A stretch of DNA of 27,722 nt from the IMG/VR virus record IMGVR_UViG_3300047178_000065, positions 1-27,722 of that record, one strand, 5' to 3'. The notes beneath the pieces are model-generated. The model was given only the letters and a program-made list of their open reading frames with translations. It had not been told where the DNA came from and did not search any database. The translations under genes and the position numbers were made by a program. This DNA is from a virus. Below are positions 20,669 to 27,722 of this stretch, one piece after another (the stretch's first letter is position 1; each line of letters starts with the position of its first letter).

Positions 20669-21263
20669 TAAACCAAGTGGCACGGTGTCTCAACTCGTGG
20701 ATAGCTCTAGTGGTCTTCATGCTCGTCATTCTGACTACTATCTACGTACAGTAAGGGCAGACAACAAAGACCCGATGACAACCTTCCTTAAGGAAGCAGG
20801 AGTATACTATGAACCGTGTGCGTACAAGCCGGATAGCACTACGATCTTTTACTTCGCTAAAAAGTCTCCCGCAGCTAGCGTTAAGCGTGAGCAAATATCG
20901 GCTACTGGAAGTCTTGAAGTCTGGGACACCCTCCAACGTCATTGGTGCGAACATAAGCCCTCCGCAACCGTCTACGTAAAAGAAGGAGAGTGGCTGGAAG
21001 TAGGAGCTTGGGTGTACGAAAACTTCGAGAATCTTTCAGGAGTATCCTTTCTTCCTTATGACGGCGGGACATACAAGCAGGCTCCGTACCAGGAGTTGAG
21101 TGAAGAAGACTGGAATGCTTGGGTTGAAGCCCATCCTATGCCAGTGATTAATTGGGACGATCTTTCCTTCTACGAGAAGGTGGATAGCACGACTGGTAGT
21201 CAAGAGCTGTCTTGTTTTGCCGGTCAGTGTGATATTGTATCGATTGGAAACCCTGATGACTGA
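20669..21263 (+). CDS. Class II ribonucleoside-triphosphate reductase, exon 2
   Basis: Starts with the last base of Val446, then KPSGTVSQLVDSSSGLHARH, the substrate phosphate-binding loop of the reductase. It continues to a C-terminal CFAGQC, the CxxxxC pair that shuttles electrons from thioredoxin-type reductants to the active site in RTPR. Spliced length is 643 residues from TTG 18600, somewhat shorter than L. leichmannii RTPR (about 740), but with all catalytic cysteines. It overlaps the next small gene by 8 nt. Confidence 0.92.
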
Positions 21264-21477
21264 AGATGAATATACTTACCCGATGGCAGACGAGAGTGAA
21301 ATCTTTGCTACCATTCCTCTCAATGAGTTGCAGGAATTGATTGAAGACTCTGCCTTCCTGCAGGCTCTTCATATCTCAGGAGTCGATGACTGGGAATGGT
21401 ATGAAGACACCCTAGAGACATTCCAAAAGGAGCATAAATATGGGAATTCTTTCTTTTCTATCTCCGATCCAAAGTAA
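21256..21477 (+). CDS. Small acidic hypothetical protein, 73 aa
   Basis: ATG 21256 overlaps the end of the reductase gene. The product is helical and very acidic (TEDEYTYPMADESEIFA, LNELQELIEDSAF). Its end overlaps the spanin gene by 38 nt. I recognise no family; it bridges the nucleotide and lysis modules. Confidence 0.6.
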   Translation: MTEDEYTYPMADESEIFATIPLNELQELIEDSAFLQALHISGVDDWEWYEDTLETFQKEHKYGNSFFSISDPK

Positions 21478-22000
21478 CCTGACGGCTATTCTAGGGGGAG
21501 CGCTTGCGCTCTCTCTGGTTGGCAACGGAGCTCTTCTCTGGTACGGAACACATGAAGCCAAGGTAGCTACAAGCTACGTCGTTACAACCAAAGCTGTCGA
21601 CAAAGCAGCTACTGTTCATAAGACTATCACGGAGAACCGAGATGCAACAGCGGTACAAACTGTTCAAGCTGACACTACTGGCACCATTGCTTCTGACATT
21701 GCCAGCCTGCGGAGCAAGAGTCGGATCATCTATCTGCCCCAGCCTGCCCCCAGCTCCCAAGGTTCTGACAGCTCCAGTACAGGAACCGTCGTTCCAGCCA
21801 CAAGCGGCAGTGCCCAACCCGACCAACCTCTTGCCAGCGGGTCCGACCAACTCGTCCCGTTGACTCAACAGGAAGAAACGGATAGGGAGATTTGTGTTAC
21901 CAACACCGATCTCGTAAAGGGGTGGCAAGCCTATTATCAATCTCTGATAACTATACAGAAGGAAGAATCAGTTGGTACAACTAGCCCAACAGGTAACTGA
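21440..22000 (+). CDS. i-spanin (Rz-like)
   Basis: 186 residues from ATG 21440, with AAAAGGAG upstream. Residues 14-34 form one N-terminal transmembrane helix (ILGGALALSLVGNGALLWYG), followed by a periplasmic Ala/Thr-rich helical stretch and a Pro/Ser/Gly-rich segment, the layout of an inner-membrane spanin. A second ORF with a lipobox (21642-21863) is nested in another frame, as Rz1 is in Rz. Together they would link inner and outer membranes and fuse them at lysis. Sequence conservation in spanins is low, so the call rests on topology, nested partner and location. Confidence 0.8.
   Translation: MGILSFLSPIQSNLTAILGGALALSLVGNGALLWYGTHEAKVATSYVVTTKAVDKAATVHKTITENRDATAVQTVQADTTGTIASDIASLRSKSRIIYLPQPAPSSQGSDSSSTGTVVPATSGSAQPDQPLASGSDQLVPLTQQEETDREICVTNTDLVKGWQAYYQSLITIQKEESVGTTSPTGN
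21642..21863 (+). CDS. o-spanin lipoprotein (Rz1-like), nested in the Rz gene
   Basis: 73 residues in another frame, entirely inside the i-spanin gene, started by ATG 21642 with GGAG upstream. Its N-terminus is a lipoprotein signal: basic MQQRYKLFK, hydrophobic LTLLAPLLLTL, then the lipobox LPAC with Cys23. The mature part is Pro-rich (PSLPPAPK, PNPTNLLPAG), as in Rz1. It would be anchored in the outer membrane and bind the i-spanin, which indicates a Gram-negative host. Confidence 0.83.
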   Translation: MQQRYKLFKLTLLAPLLLTLPACGARVGSSICPSLPPAPKVLTAPVQEPSFQPQAAVPNPTNLLPAGPTNSSR

Positions 22001-22409
22001 TGCAGCTATTGCTGTACGAAAGAAGTGGCTCGTCCCTGCCTCTGTAACTCTAGCCCAGTTTGGTCTGGAGAGTGCATGGGGCAAGAAGGTCACCGGGAAG
22101 TTTAACTTCTTTGGTAACAAGTGGGACGGTCAAGGTTCGTACACAGAAGTTCCTACTCACGAATACATCAATGGCAGGTACGTCTTAACTACTGCTAAGT
22201 TCAAGGACTTCTCTGGGTACGAAGATGCCTTTGATTTCCACGGTCAACTCCTGGCCACCCGCCCTGCCTACCACAACGCCATGGCACTGGTAGATCATCC
22301 AGAAGCTTTTGCTCACGCACTCACTGGTGTCTACGCAACTGATCCTCTCTACGGAGATAAGTTGGTAGAGATTATGAGAGGCTCTGGGCTGGAGAAGTAC
22401 GACGTATGA
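21972..22409 (+). CDS. Endolysin, glucosaminidase family
   Basis: 145 residues from TTG 21972, with AAGGAAG upstream. LAQFGLESAWGKKV (27-40) holds the catalytic Glu33 of the mannosyl-glycoprotein endo-beta-N-acetylglucosaminidase (FlgJ-like) fold; GKFNFFGNKW, FSGYEDAFDFHGQLL and a late ALTGVYATDPLYG complete the family blocks. It cleaves glycan strands of peptidoglycan. There is no signal peptide or membrane anchor, so it needs the holin. The start overlaps the spanin end and its TGA overlaps the holin ATG. Confidence 0.88.
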   Translation: MVQLAQQVTDAAIAVRKKWLVPASVTLAQFGLESAWGKKVTGKFNFFGNKWDGQGSYTEVPTHEYINGRYVLTTAKFKDFSGYEDAFDFHGQLLATRPAYHNAMALVDHPEAFAHALTGVYATDPLYGDKLVEIMRGSGLEKYDV

Positions 22410-22693
22410 AAGCGACAGACATCCTGGAATCTCTAAACGAGATCGTATTATGTTTCGTAAACAAGTGGTGGCGACCTGTGGGATACGCAACGGTGATAGG
22501 AGCGATGGCGGCAAACACCATCCTCATTCCTATCCTGACCAAGACTGGAGTTTCCCTGAGGGAACTTTCGGCATTGATCTTAGCATTTGCCCCACTAGCC
22601 GCCTTGCGTACGTACGAGAAGATGAAGGACCCGAATGACCCTCTAGGTCAAGAGCCTAAGGACCCTGCACAGTCAGACGCCAATGCGAACTGA
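22406..22693 (+). CDS. Holin
   Basis: 95 residues from ATG 22406 (ATGA overlap with the endolysin; GGAG upstream). Two hydrophobic segments, about 27-46 (YATVIGAMAANTILIPILTK) and 53-68 (ELSALILAFAPLAALR), flank a short loop, and the charged Pro/Asp/Lys-rich C-terminus is typical of holins. It would form holes in the inner membrane to release the endolysin. It is the last rightward gene before the terminator. Confidence 0.8.
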   Translation: MKATDILESLNEIVLCFVNKWWRPVGYATVIGAMAANTILIPILTKTGVSLRELSALILAFAPLAALRTYEKMKDPNDPLGQEPKDPAQSDANAN

Positions 22694-22708
22694 TTAGACA
22701 AAAAGAAA

Positions 22709-22743
22709 CCCTCCCCGGCTTAATTGCTGAGGAGGGCTTTTTT
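22709..22743 (+). terminator. Bidirectional rho-independent terminator
   Basis: CCCTCC (22709-22714) pairs with GGAGGG (22731-22736) and is followed by a run of T at 22738-22743; on the other strand the hairpin is followed by TTTCTTTTTG. It separates the rightward lysis genes from the leftward virion genes. Confidence 0.88.
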
Positions 22744-22752
22744 ATGATATGA

Positions 22753-22974
22753 TTAGTGTGCAAGCTTGAAGTATTCAATCACTGTATAGACACCACCAAT
22801 GATTGAAGTACCAAGTATTGCTGTAATAAGAGAGAGAGCCCCTAGACCTTTATGCTTGAACGCAAGGAGGGCGTCTAGCTTTTCCTTGATGTCTTCGTTC
22901 TGGGCGGAAAGATGTTCCACTTTAGTTTCTAGTATAGCTAGTCTCTCTGGCAAAGTTAGATAGGTCTCGCTCAT
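22753..22974 (-). CDS. Small membrane protein with coiled coil (XhlA-like layout)
   Basis: 73 residues. The N-terminal 45 form a heptad-rich helix (RLAILETKVEHLSAQNEDIK), and residues 45-67 a single transmembrane segment (GALSLITAILGTSIIGGVY). This is the layout of haemolysin XhlA-type or holin-accessory proteins. Its ATG overlaps the stop of the 1431-residue gene (TAATG on the minus strand), so it is translated with the virion genes rather than the lysis cassette. Confidence 0.7.
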   Translation of the reverse strand: MSETYLTLPERLAILETKVEHLSAQNEDIKEKLDALLAFKHKGLGALSLITAILGTSIIGGVYTVIEYFKLAH

Positions 22975-25900
22975 TAACGGGCTTTCTTGTCTGGTATGAA
23001 CTGATGGTCAGGAACAAAACCTTGAGAGACTGCCGGTGCTGTGGCATCAAGCACCTCGTCACGGGCATTTTTTCTTTGAGCGTCGAGTACCTCTTTCAGC
23101 CTTGCTATCTTATCTATATCCGACATACTCTGATACTCTGGAGATTGAATCTCTTGAGCAAAGTCACGACGGAAATAATCACCTGACTTTTCTTGGTACG
23201 ACCTAAGCTGCTCTGGCGTAAACGTAACCTTATGGGAGACGTCGTCGTCATCGTACGCAGTGTAAGTCTTACTTTCAGGAAGCACCATCTTCTTGTTAGC
23301 CAACGTCGAAAGACGGTTGACTTCTTGAATAGCCGGGTCCTGTTCGACAGGCTGTATCTTGAAAGGTCCTGAGCGAGAAGGCATAGGACGACCGTAGACG
23401 TCAAGACGTGCAGGCAGAGAACCTGCCTCCCAAGGGAGAATAGCCTTGACTTTGTTGACAGTCTCCTGTGCCCCAGACTTGTCGAGAGTGTCCGTTACGT
23501 ACGGAACTTCCTTATTCGTCTCTTCTCTGAGAGCTGCGTTGTACGGAACCAACTGACTAGGAATGCTAGTAAGGTAAGACCTCATCTTGTACTCTCCGCC
23601 CTGCTTGTCCAGAGGGGCAAGGAAAGGCGTCAAGTCTTTGATCGTACTCTCGTCGAGAACAGTCTTTAGCATACTAGAGAAGGCAGCCTTGACCTTACCG
23701 GTGTAGCCGTCTTGATCTTTAGTTGCTTTCAGCTCGTCACGGGCGTTAGCCAAGAGGAGAGCGTTGTCTGCTACTGCCGACATACCCTTGATGGTGTAGT
23801 AGTTATCCCCGATCTTTATCGAGTTAGCAGGAGCGCCATTGACAGGGTTACTGCCGTTGATGACTCCGTCTTGTACGATGTATTGCATAAGCAGTCCGGT
23901 CAGACCTGCAGCAACTGCCATACGGGCAGCAGCTTTTTGTCCTTCTAGACCCCCCTTAGCCAACCCGATTTGGTTGTACCTATCGAGAGGAGCAAGAGGT
24001 CCCCACCGGATACCAGCCCTCATGACGCCATCGACGATACCGTTGAACGGAGCAATGAATGCAGACACACCCGGAACAGGTTGTGTAATCATACGGCCAG
24101 AGCCATCCTTGGTAGGATAGCGGATACCTTGTTCTATACCGTTGGCTGCACCAGCCACGAGCCTACCCATAGGTCCCATAGGATCACGGAAGGTATCGAT
24201 CTTGGTTTGCTTATCTACCTCTGCGAGCATCTCAGGGGTGGGATTGTTACGTGCATCTGACATCTTTTGCCAGAGGTCGACAGGATCAGCAAGAGAAGCT
24301 CCACGATCTCGGGCATACTTGGCTGCCTGATCCCATAGATAACTCGTACCAAAGATGTCTTTGACGAACTCTCCTGTTGAATGAAGAAGATTGAGAGGTG
24401 CCGAAAGGAGAGCATCTGCGGTGTTGTAGACAGGCCTTTTCATGAACGTAGAGTTCATCAGATCGTTCTTCAACATACCGAGAGGAGCAGACCCCGATCC
24501 TTCATCAGAGAACAGACCCGGAACTCTCTTCTGTAGGGCATTGACGAAGCCGTCTGCATATCCCAGACCACGAGCAGCCATCTGTGTGGCGTAGACCCTT
24601 TCCGCTCCTGGTACTAGCCGGAGAGGTTGCCCTGCCGTGGCAGCAAGAGAGTCAGAGATAAAGTTCAGACCATTCTGTGCAATCATACCTCCATATATTT
24701 TGACATGGTTGGCGAGATTCGACACAAGACCTGAGATGTATCCCTTACGGAAGAGATCGACAATGCCAGGGTCTTTGCTAGCTGAAGCGGCAAGGATTTT
24801 ACCGACACTGTCTGGATTGTTGACACCCAGTTTATTGATCTCTTCCTGTACGTCCTTGTTAGAGATTCCGTTATCGAAGTCTCCTGTTTTACCGCCGGTG
24901 GCGAGACGACCTTGCTGATCGATCTGACGTTGACGAGCCCTGAAGGCAGAACCTTGTCCATATGCACTGTCGTCTGCGAGGTTGAACATAGCCCGAGTGG
25001 CGTTACGTTCGTCTTCAGTAAGTCCTTCAAAACCTACACGAGAAAGTTTCTGAGCCATGGCATAGGTTTGAATACGTACAGCTTCAGACCAAGGAGCTAA
25101 CTCACGGGGATTACGAGGGCCATCGAAGAGAGAGTAACTGTGGTCGTCGTTGTTGTGGTCGTTGAGATAACTCTTAGTCTTCTCGTTGAGTTCATCGAAG
25201 CCGTCTTTGTCTTTAGCTGCCGTAGTACGAGCCCATTCGTCATAGGCGTTACGAAGATCGGGATCGTCAGAGACTTTATCTTTGTTGATTGATCCTGCAA
25301 ACTGGTCGTCTACCCTCATATGCGGAGGAGCAGGCTGAGGTTCTCCGTCAGGACCTACTTCAGTCCCAGTTCCGTTACCTCCATTACCGTTGCCGTTGCC
25401 ATTACCGCCACCGCTTAATCCTGTTTCTTCATACGGTTCGTGGATGACATTGGCAGGACCAACTGCCGTACCAGTAGGCTGTTTTGTATTGTTATTTACA
25501 GAAATGACAGGAGGAGACTGCGGCTCTTCCGTGCCAACAGTTGGTTCAGGAGCCGTAGCAGGTTGACCACGGTCACGAAGAGCTTGAGCATTTAATTTTA
25601 CTGTACGATCAGGATTAGCTCCTGAGATACGGAGTCCTTCAATGGTGTCGACGTCGGGGTGAGCGGCGGCGAGTTGCTTACCAAGGTTGAGAGTTTCACC
25701 TACACCGAGCTTGACAGGATTAGTCTTGTCGCCGATGTCGATGGAATGTATGGTGTTGCCTTCGACGTCATAAGAACCTTTGACGACCTTGCCGTCTGGC
25801 GTCTCGTACGTAAAGGAGTGGCTTGGCCTGCCCGGATCAGGGTTAGGCGTACTAACAAAACCGGGTTGTTTGATATCTTTCTGACGAAAACGATTAAGAT

Positions 25901-27269
25901 CAGTAGATGTCGTAAGAGGGTCACCATTAGAATCAGTGAGTTGTTCTCTTGCTCCAGATACTCTTTTACCCGAAAAAGTATTGGCATCAGGATATTGAGC
26001 AGCCACAGATTTCAAGAAATCTCTTTGTTCAGGAAGAGTCCAAGATTGTTTATCTTCTGGTCGAGCCCAAGGATTTCCTACAGAGACATCTTCGATATCA
26101 CCATCTTTATTGACACTGAAGTATCCTGAGATTTTAGAACCGTCATCTTTAGTATAGTCGAAGTGATGGACATTACCTCCGTCTTCAGGAGGATAAAAAG
26201 TTGTATTGTTGTGTATGACTCTGTTGTCTGTGCCTTGCATCGCAGGACTAGTGACTGCATCACCACCCGGCAATTTACTTTCAATCACGCCTTGAGTTTC
26301 AGGAGTAACTGTATGATTTTCTTTGGTAAGGGGATGGGCAAGAACCGATCCTGTGGGAGCACCAGTGTCAGGGTCAACGTAAGCCCTACCGGCAGAAGTT
26401 ACCTCACCCGTATCAGGATCACGGACGTTGACGGGGTGGTAACTGCCAGTCTCATCAGTCTCGCTGATAGGATCGACATGGGTCGTATTTACCGTAGGCT
26501 TGACAGGAGGCTGAACCTCAGGACGTTTACCTGACAGCTCGTCAGGATTGTAGTTGACGTGATCGTCTGTAGTGTCAGCCTTGAACGTAGGATTTTTGTT
26601 CCAGCCTTGAGCATGAGCCTTGACATTTAGATCGACTGTCGTACGATCAAGATTAGGATGAGCCGACAGGATTTCATCAGTCGTTGCGCCACGCTTAATC
26701 ATGTCCGTAATACTGGCCTGACGAGCAGGAGTAAGATACGGTTCAGGAATATGCATAGCTTCGAGTCCAAGACCGGGAAGAACATCCATAACATTCTGTC
26801 CAAGCTCAGACGGATGACCAGTAATGGCACGCCCAATAATATTAGCAGTATCAACAGCTCCAGTCTGTAGCCTATTGACAATTTGAGTGATAGGATCAAT
26901 TACAAAATCAGTGACTGGACGAGTAAACAAAGCATTAAGTATAGGTTTCTGATCTGGCGCGAGACCGAAGGGATCGCCACTCTCAGGACGAAGATTAGTC
27001 GTATCTGCCATAAAATCGAAACGACCTGCAGTAGCAGGATCAGGAACCATAGACGGCGTCTGAGAAAACTGTTGTTGGCCTTTCAAAGACCAGGCCGGAA
27101 CAGTTACCTTTTGACCGCTGTCCATAAAAGTTACAGGAGTCTCGTCTCTCATAGGCGCCATAGAAGGCATAGCAGAGGCGAGAGGGTCTATCCGAGGGTC
27201 GACCGGAGCATCCGGCACGAAGGTATGGCTAATATCTGGGGCGTCTGGAATGAACTGATTATTAGCCAT
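22974..27269 (-). CDS. Very large internal-virion / polyvalent-type protein, 1431 aa
   Basis: ATG 27269 follows CGAGGAATAT. Layout: N-terminus with FIPD and FVPD motifs (6-9, 17-20); a low-complexity Asp/Pro/Thr/Gly region; two copies of a 70-75 residue domain (about 367-440 and 483-552); a Gly/Asn linker (618-634, GGGNGNGNGNGG); and a helical C-terminal half (about 830-1180) with SGLVSNLANHVKIYGG and SIKIGDNYYTIKGMSAVADN, resembling large ejected podovirus proteins with polyvalent-protein-associated domains. C-terminus GFVPDHQFIPDKKAR repeats the terminal motif. It is probably packaged in the head and ejected with DNA, or forms part of the internal core. No enzymatic motif is evident. Confidence 0.72.
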   Translation of the reverse strand: MANNQFIPDAPDISHTFVPDAPVDPRIDPLASAMPSMAPMRDETPVTFMDSGQKVTVPAWSLKGQQQFSQTPSMVPDPATAGRFDFMADTTNLRPESGDPFGLAPDQKPILNALFTRPVTDFVIDPITQIVNRLQTGAVDTANIIGRAITGHPSELGQNVMDVLPGLGLEAMHIPEPYLTPARQASITDMIKRGATTDEILSAHPNLDRTTVDLNVKAHAQGWNKNPTFKADTTDDHVNYNPDELSGKRPEVQPPVKPTVNTTHVDPISETDETGSYHPVNVRDPDTGEVTSAGRAYVDPDTGAPTGSVLAHPLTKENHTVTPETQGVIESKLPGGDAVTSPAMQGTDNRVIHNNTTFYPPEDGGNVHHFDYTKDDGSKISGYFSVNKDGDIEDVSVGNPWARPEDKQSWTLPEQRDFLKSVAAQYPDANTFSGKRVSGAREQLTDSNGDPLTTSTDLNRFRQKDIKQPGFVSTPNPDPGRPSHSFTYETPDGKVVKGSYDVEGNTIHSIDIGDKTNPVKLGVGETLNLGKQLAAAHPDVDTIEGLRISGANPDRTVKLNAQALRDRGQPATAPEPTVGTEEPQSPPVISVNNNTKQPTGTAVGPANVIHEPYEETGLSGGGNGNGNGNGGNGTGTEVGPDGEPQPAPPHMRVDDQFAGSINKDKVSDDPDLRNAYDEWARTTAAKDKDGFDELNEKTKSYLNDHNNDDHSYSLFDGPRNPRELAPWSEAVRIQTYAMAQKLSRVGFEGLTEDERNATRAMFNLADDSAYGQGSAFRARQRQIDQQGRLATGGKTGDFDNGISNKDVQEEINKLGVNNPDSVGKILAASASKDPGIVDLFRKGYISGLVSNLANHVKIYGGMIAQNGLNFISDSLAATAGQPLRLVPGAERVYATQMAARGLGYADGFVNALQKRVPGLFSDEGSGSAPLGMLKNDLMNSTFMKRPVYNTADALLSAPLNLLHSTGEFVKDIFGTSYLWDQAAKYARDRGASLADPVDLWQKMSDARNNPTPEMLAEVDKQTKIDTFRDPMGPMGRLVAGAANGIEQGIRYPTKDGSGRMITQPVPGVSAFIAPFNGIVDGVMRAGIRWGPLAPLDRYNQIGLAKGGLEGQKAAARMAVAAGLTGLLMQYIVQDGVINGSNPVNGAPANSIKIGDNYYTIKGMSAVADNALLLANARDELKATKDQDGYTGKVKAAFSSMLKTVLDESTIKDLTPFLAPLDKQGGEYKMRSYLTSIPSQLVPYNAALREETNKEVPYVTDTLDKSGAQETVNKVKAILPWEAGSLPARLDVYGRPMPSRSGPFKIQPVEQDPAIQEVNRLSTLANKKMVLPESKTYTAYDDDDVSHKVTFTPEQLRSYQEKSGDYFRRDFAQEIQSPEYQSMSDIDKIARLKEVLDAQRKNARDEVLDATAPAVSQGFVPDHQFIPDKKAR

Positions 27270-27283
27270 ATATTCCTCGTTGA

Positions 27284-27722
27284 TTATTGAATAAGGTAAG
27301 TCTTGCCACCTACCTGTACGGCAGGATGACCGTTGATCTTACCACGAACTGCCGTGCTAGGAATCCTGTTAGCAGGGATCGTAGGTATCTGGTCAGAAGT
27401 AGGAGCAGCCGATGGAGCCCCCGCAGGAGAAGTAGTTACCCCTGCTACTGGAACAGGCCGACGACTCTTCACAGGAGCTACACCGCCTTGAGGCAACCCG
27501 GCAGGCATGACGATATTCGTACCAGGAATTGTACCGCCGGGAGGAATACCCATAGCCTTTCCGAGAGCGATCTGGGACTGAAGGACTTGAGCCCCTGCCT
27601 GCTGTTGATGAGCCGAGGCGTTGACACCACCTGCGGCAGCTTGGCCGTAGTTACGAGCAATCTCCGAAGGCAACAGAGCCTGACCGTTGGCGGCACCTTG
27701 GGCACGAGCAGCAGCAGTAGTC
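27284..27722 (-). CDS. Probable structural protein, C-terminal part (partial)
   Basis: The minus-strand frame is open from the right edge to the TAA at 27284-27286, at least 145 residues. The N-terminal part visible is Ala/Gln/Gly-rich (AQGAANGQALLPSEIA, QQQAGAQVLQSQIAL) and probably helical; the middle is Pro/Ala-rich linker, and the C-terminus a short strand-like GHPAVQVGGKTYLIQ. TTG 27671-27673 is an internal codon rather than a start. The composition fits a phage virion or internal protein. It directly precedes the 1431-residue gene on the same strand, 14 nt apart. Confidence 0.6.
   Translation of the reverse strand, partial: TTAAARAQGAANGQALLPSEIARNYGQAAAGGVNASAHQQQAGAQVLQSQIALGKAMGIPPGGTIPGTNIVMPAGLPQGGVAPVKSRRPVPVAGVTTSPAGAPSAAPTSDQIPTIPANRIPSTAVRGKINGHPAVQVGGKTYLIQ

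Overview
The window looks like part of the genome of a lytic tailed bacteriophage. Genes are densely packed with ATGA/TAATG overlaps. There is a T7-type replisome (primase-helicase, family A DNA polymerase, acidic-tailed SSB), phage nucleases, nucleotide-pool enzymes and a lysis cassette. The nested Rz/Rz1-type spanin pair points to a Gram-negative host. No integrase, repressor, tRNA, rRNA or CRISPR array was seen. Host and phage genus cannot be named from sequence alone.

Layout. (1) 1-675: end of an unknown gene, two duplicated micro-ORFs made of GGTCAN hexamer repeats, a one-helix membrane micro-protein, and a strong promoter running straight into a terminator-like hairpin. (2) 675-9263: mostly an amide-bond chemistry cluster: a GGCT/AIG2-like protein, a pair of divergent paralogues, a class I and a class II glutamine amidotransferase, a phiEco32-type COOH-NH2 ligase, an Amidoligase_2-type ligase, an ATP-grasp ligase and small zinc-ribbon proteins. 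A leftward promoter lies inside it, antisense to the class I amidotransferase. (3) 9247-16986: replication and recombination: primase-helicase, DNA polymerase split by a group I intron with an HNH endonuclease, SSB, Cas4/RecB-like nuclease, endonuclease VII-like protein, SleB-like hydrolase, DnaQ-like exonuclease. (4) 16993-21477: nucleotide pool: dATP/dGTP diphosphohydrolase (MazZ-like), HD phosphohydrolase (DatZ/YfbR-like), and a B12-dependent class II ribonucleotide reductase split by a second group I intron carrying a GIY-YIG endonuclease. (5) 21440-22743: Rz/Rz1, glucosaminidase endolysin, holin, bidirectional terminator. (6) 22753-27722, minus strand: a one-helix membrane protein, a 1431-residue internal-virion/polyvalent-type protein, and the end of another probable structural gene, convergent with everything to the left.

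Transcription: four near-consensus sigma70 promoters (TTGACA/T, 17 bp, TGG then TATAAT) were found. Three point right and one points left. The amidoligase cluster is the strongest candidate for an under-described system: it has several ATP-dependent ligases, two ammonia-releasing or hydrolytic glutamine enzymes and a gamma-glutamyl cyclotransferase, which together suggest synthesis or remodelling of a gamma-glutamyl or other amide-linked compound or peptide tag during infection. Both group I introns could be placed to the nucleotide from P1 pairing and restored protein motifs, and each interrupts an active-site motif.
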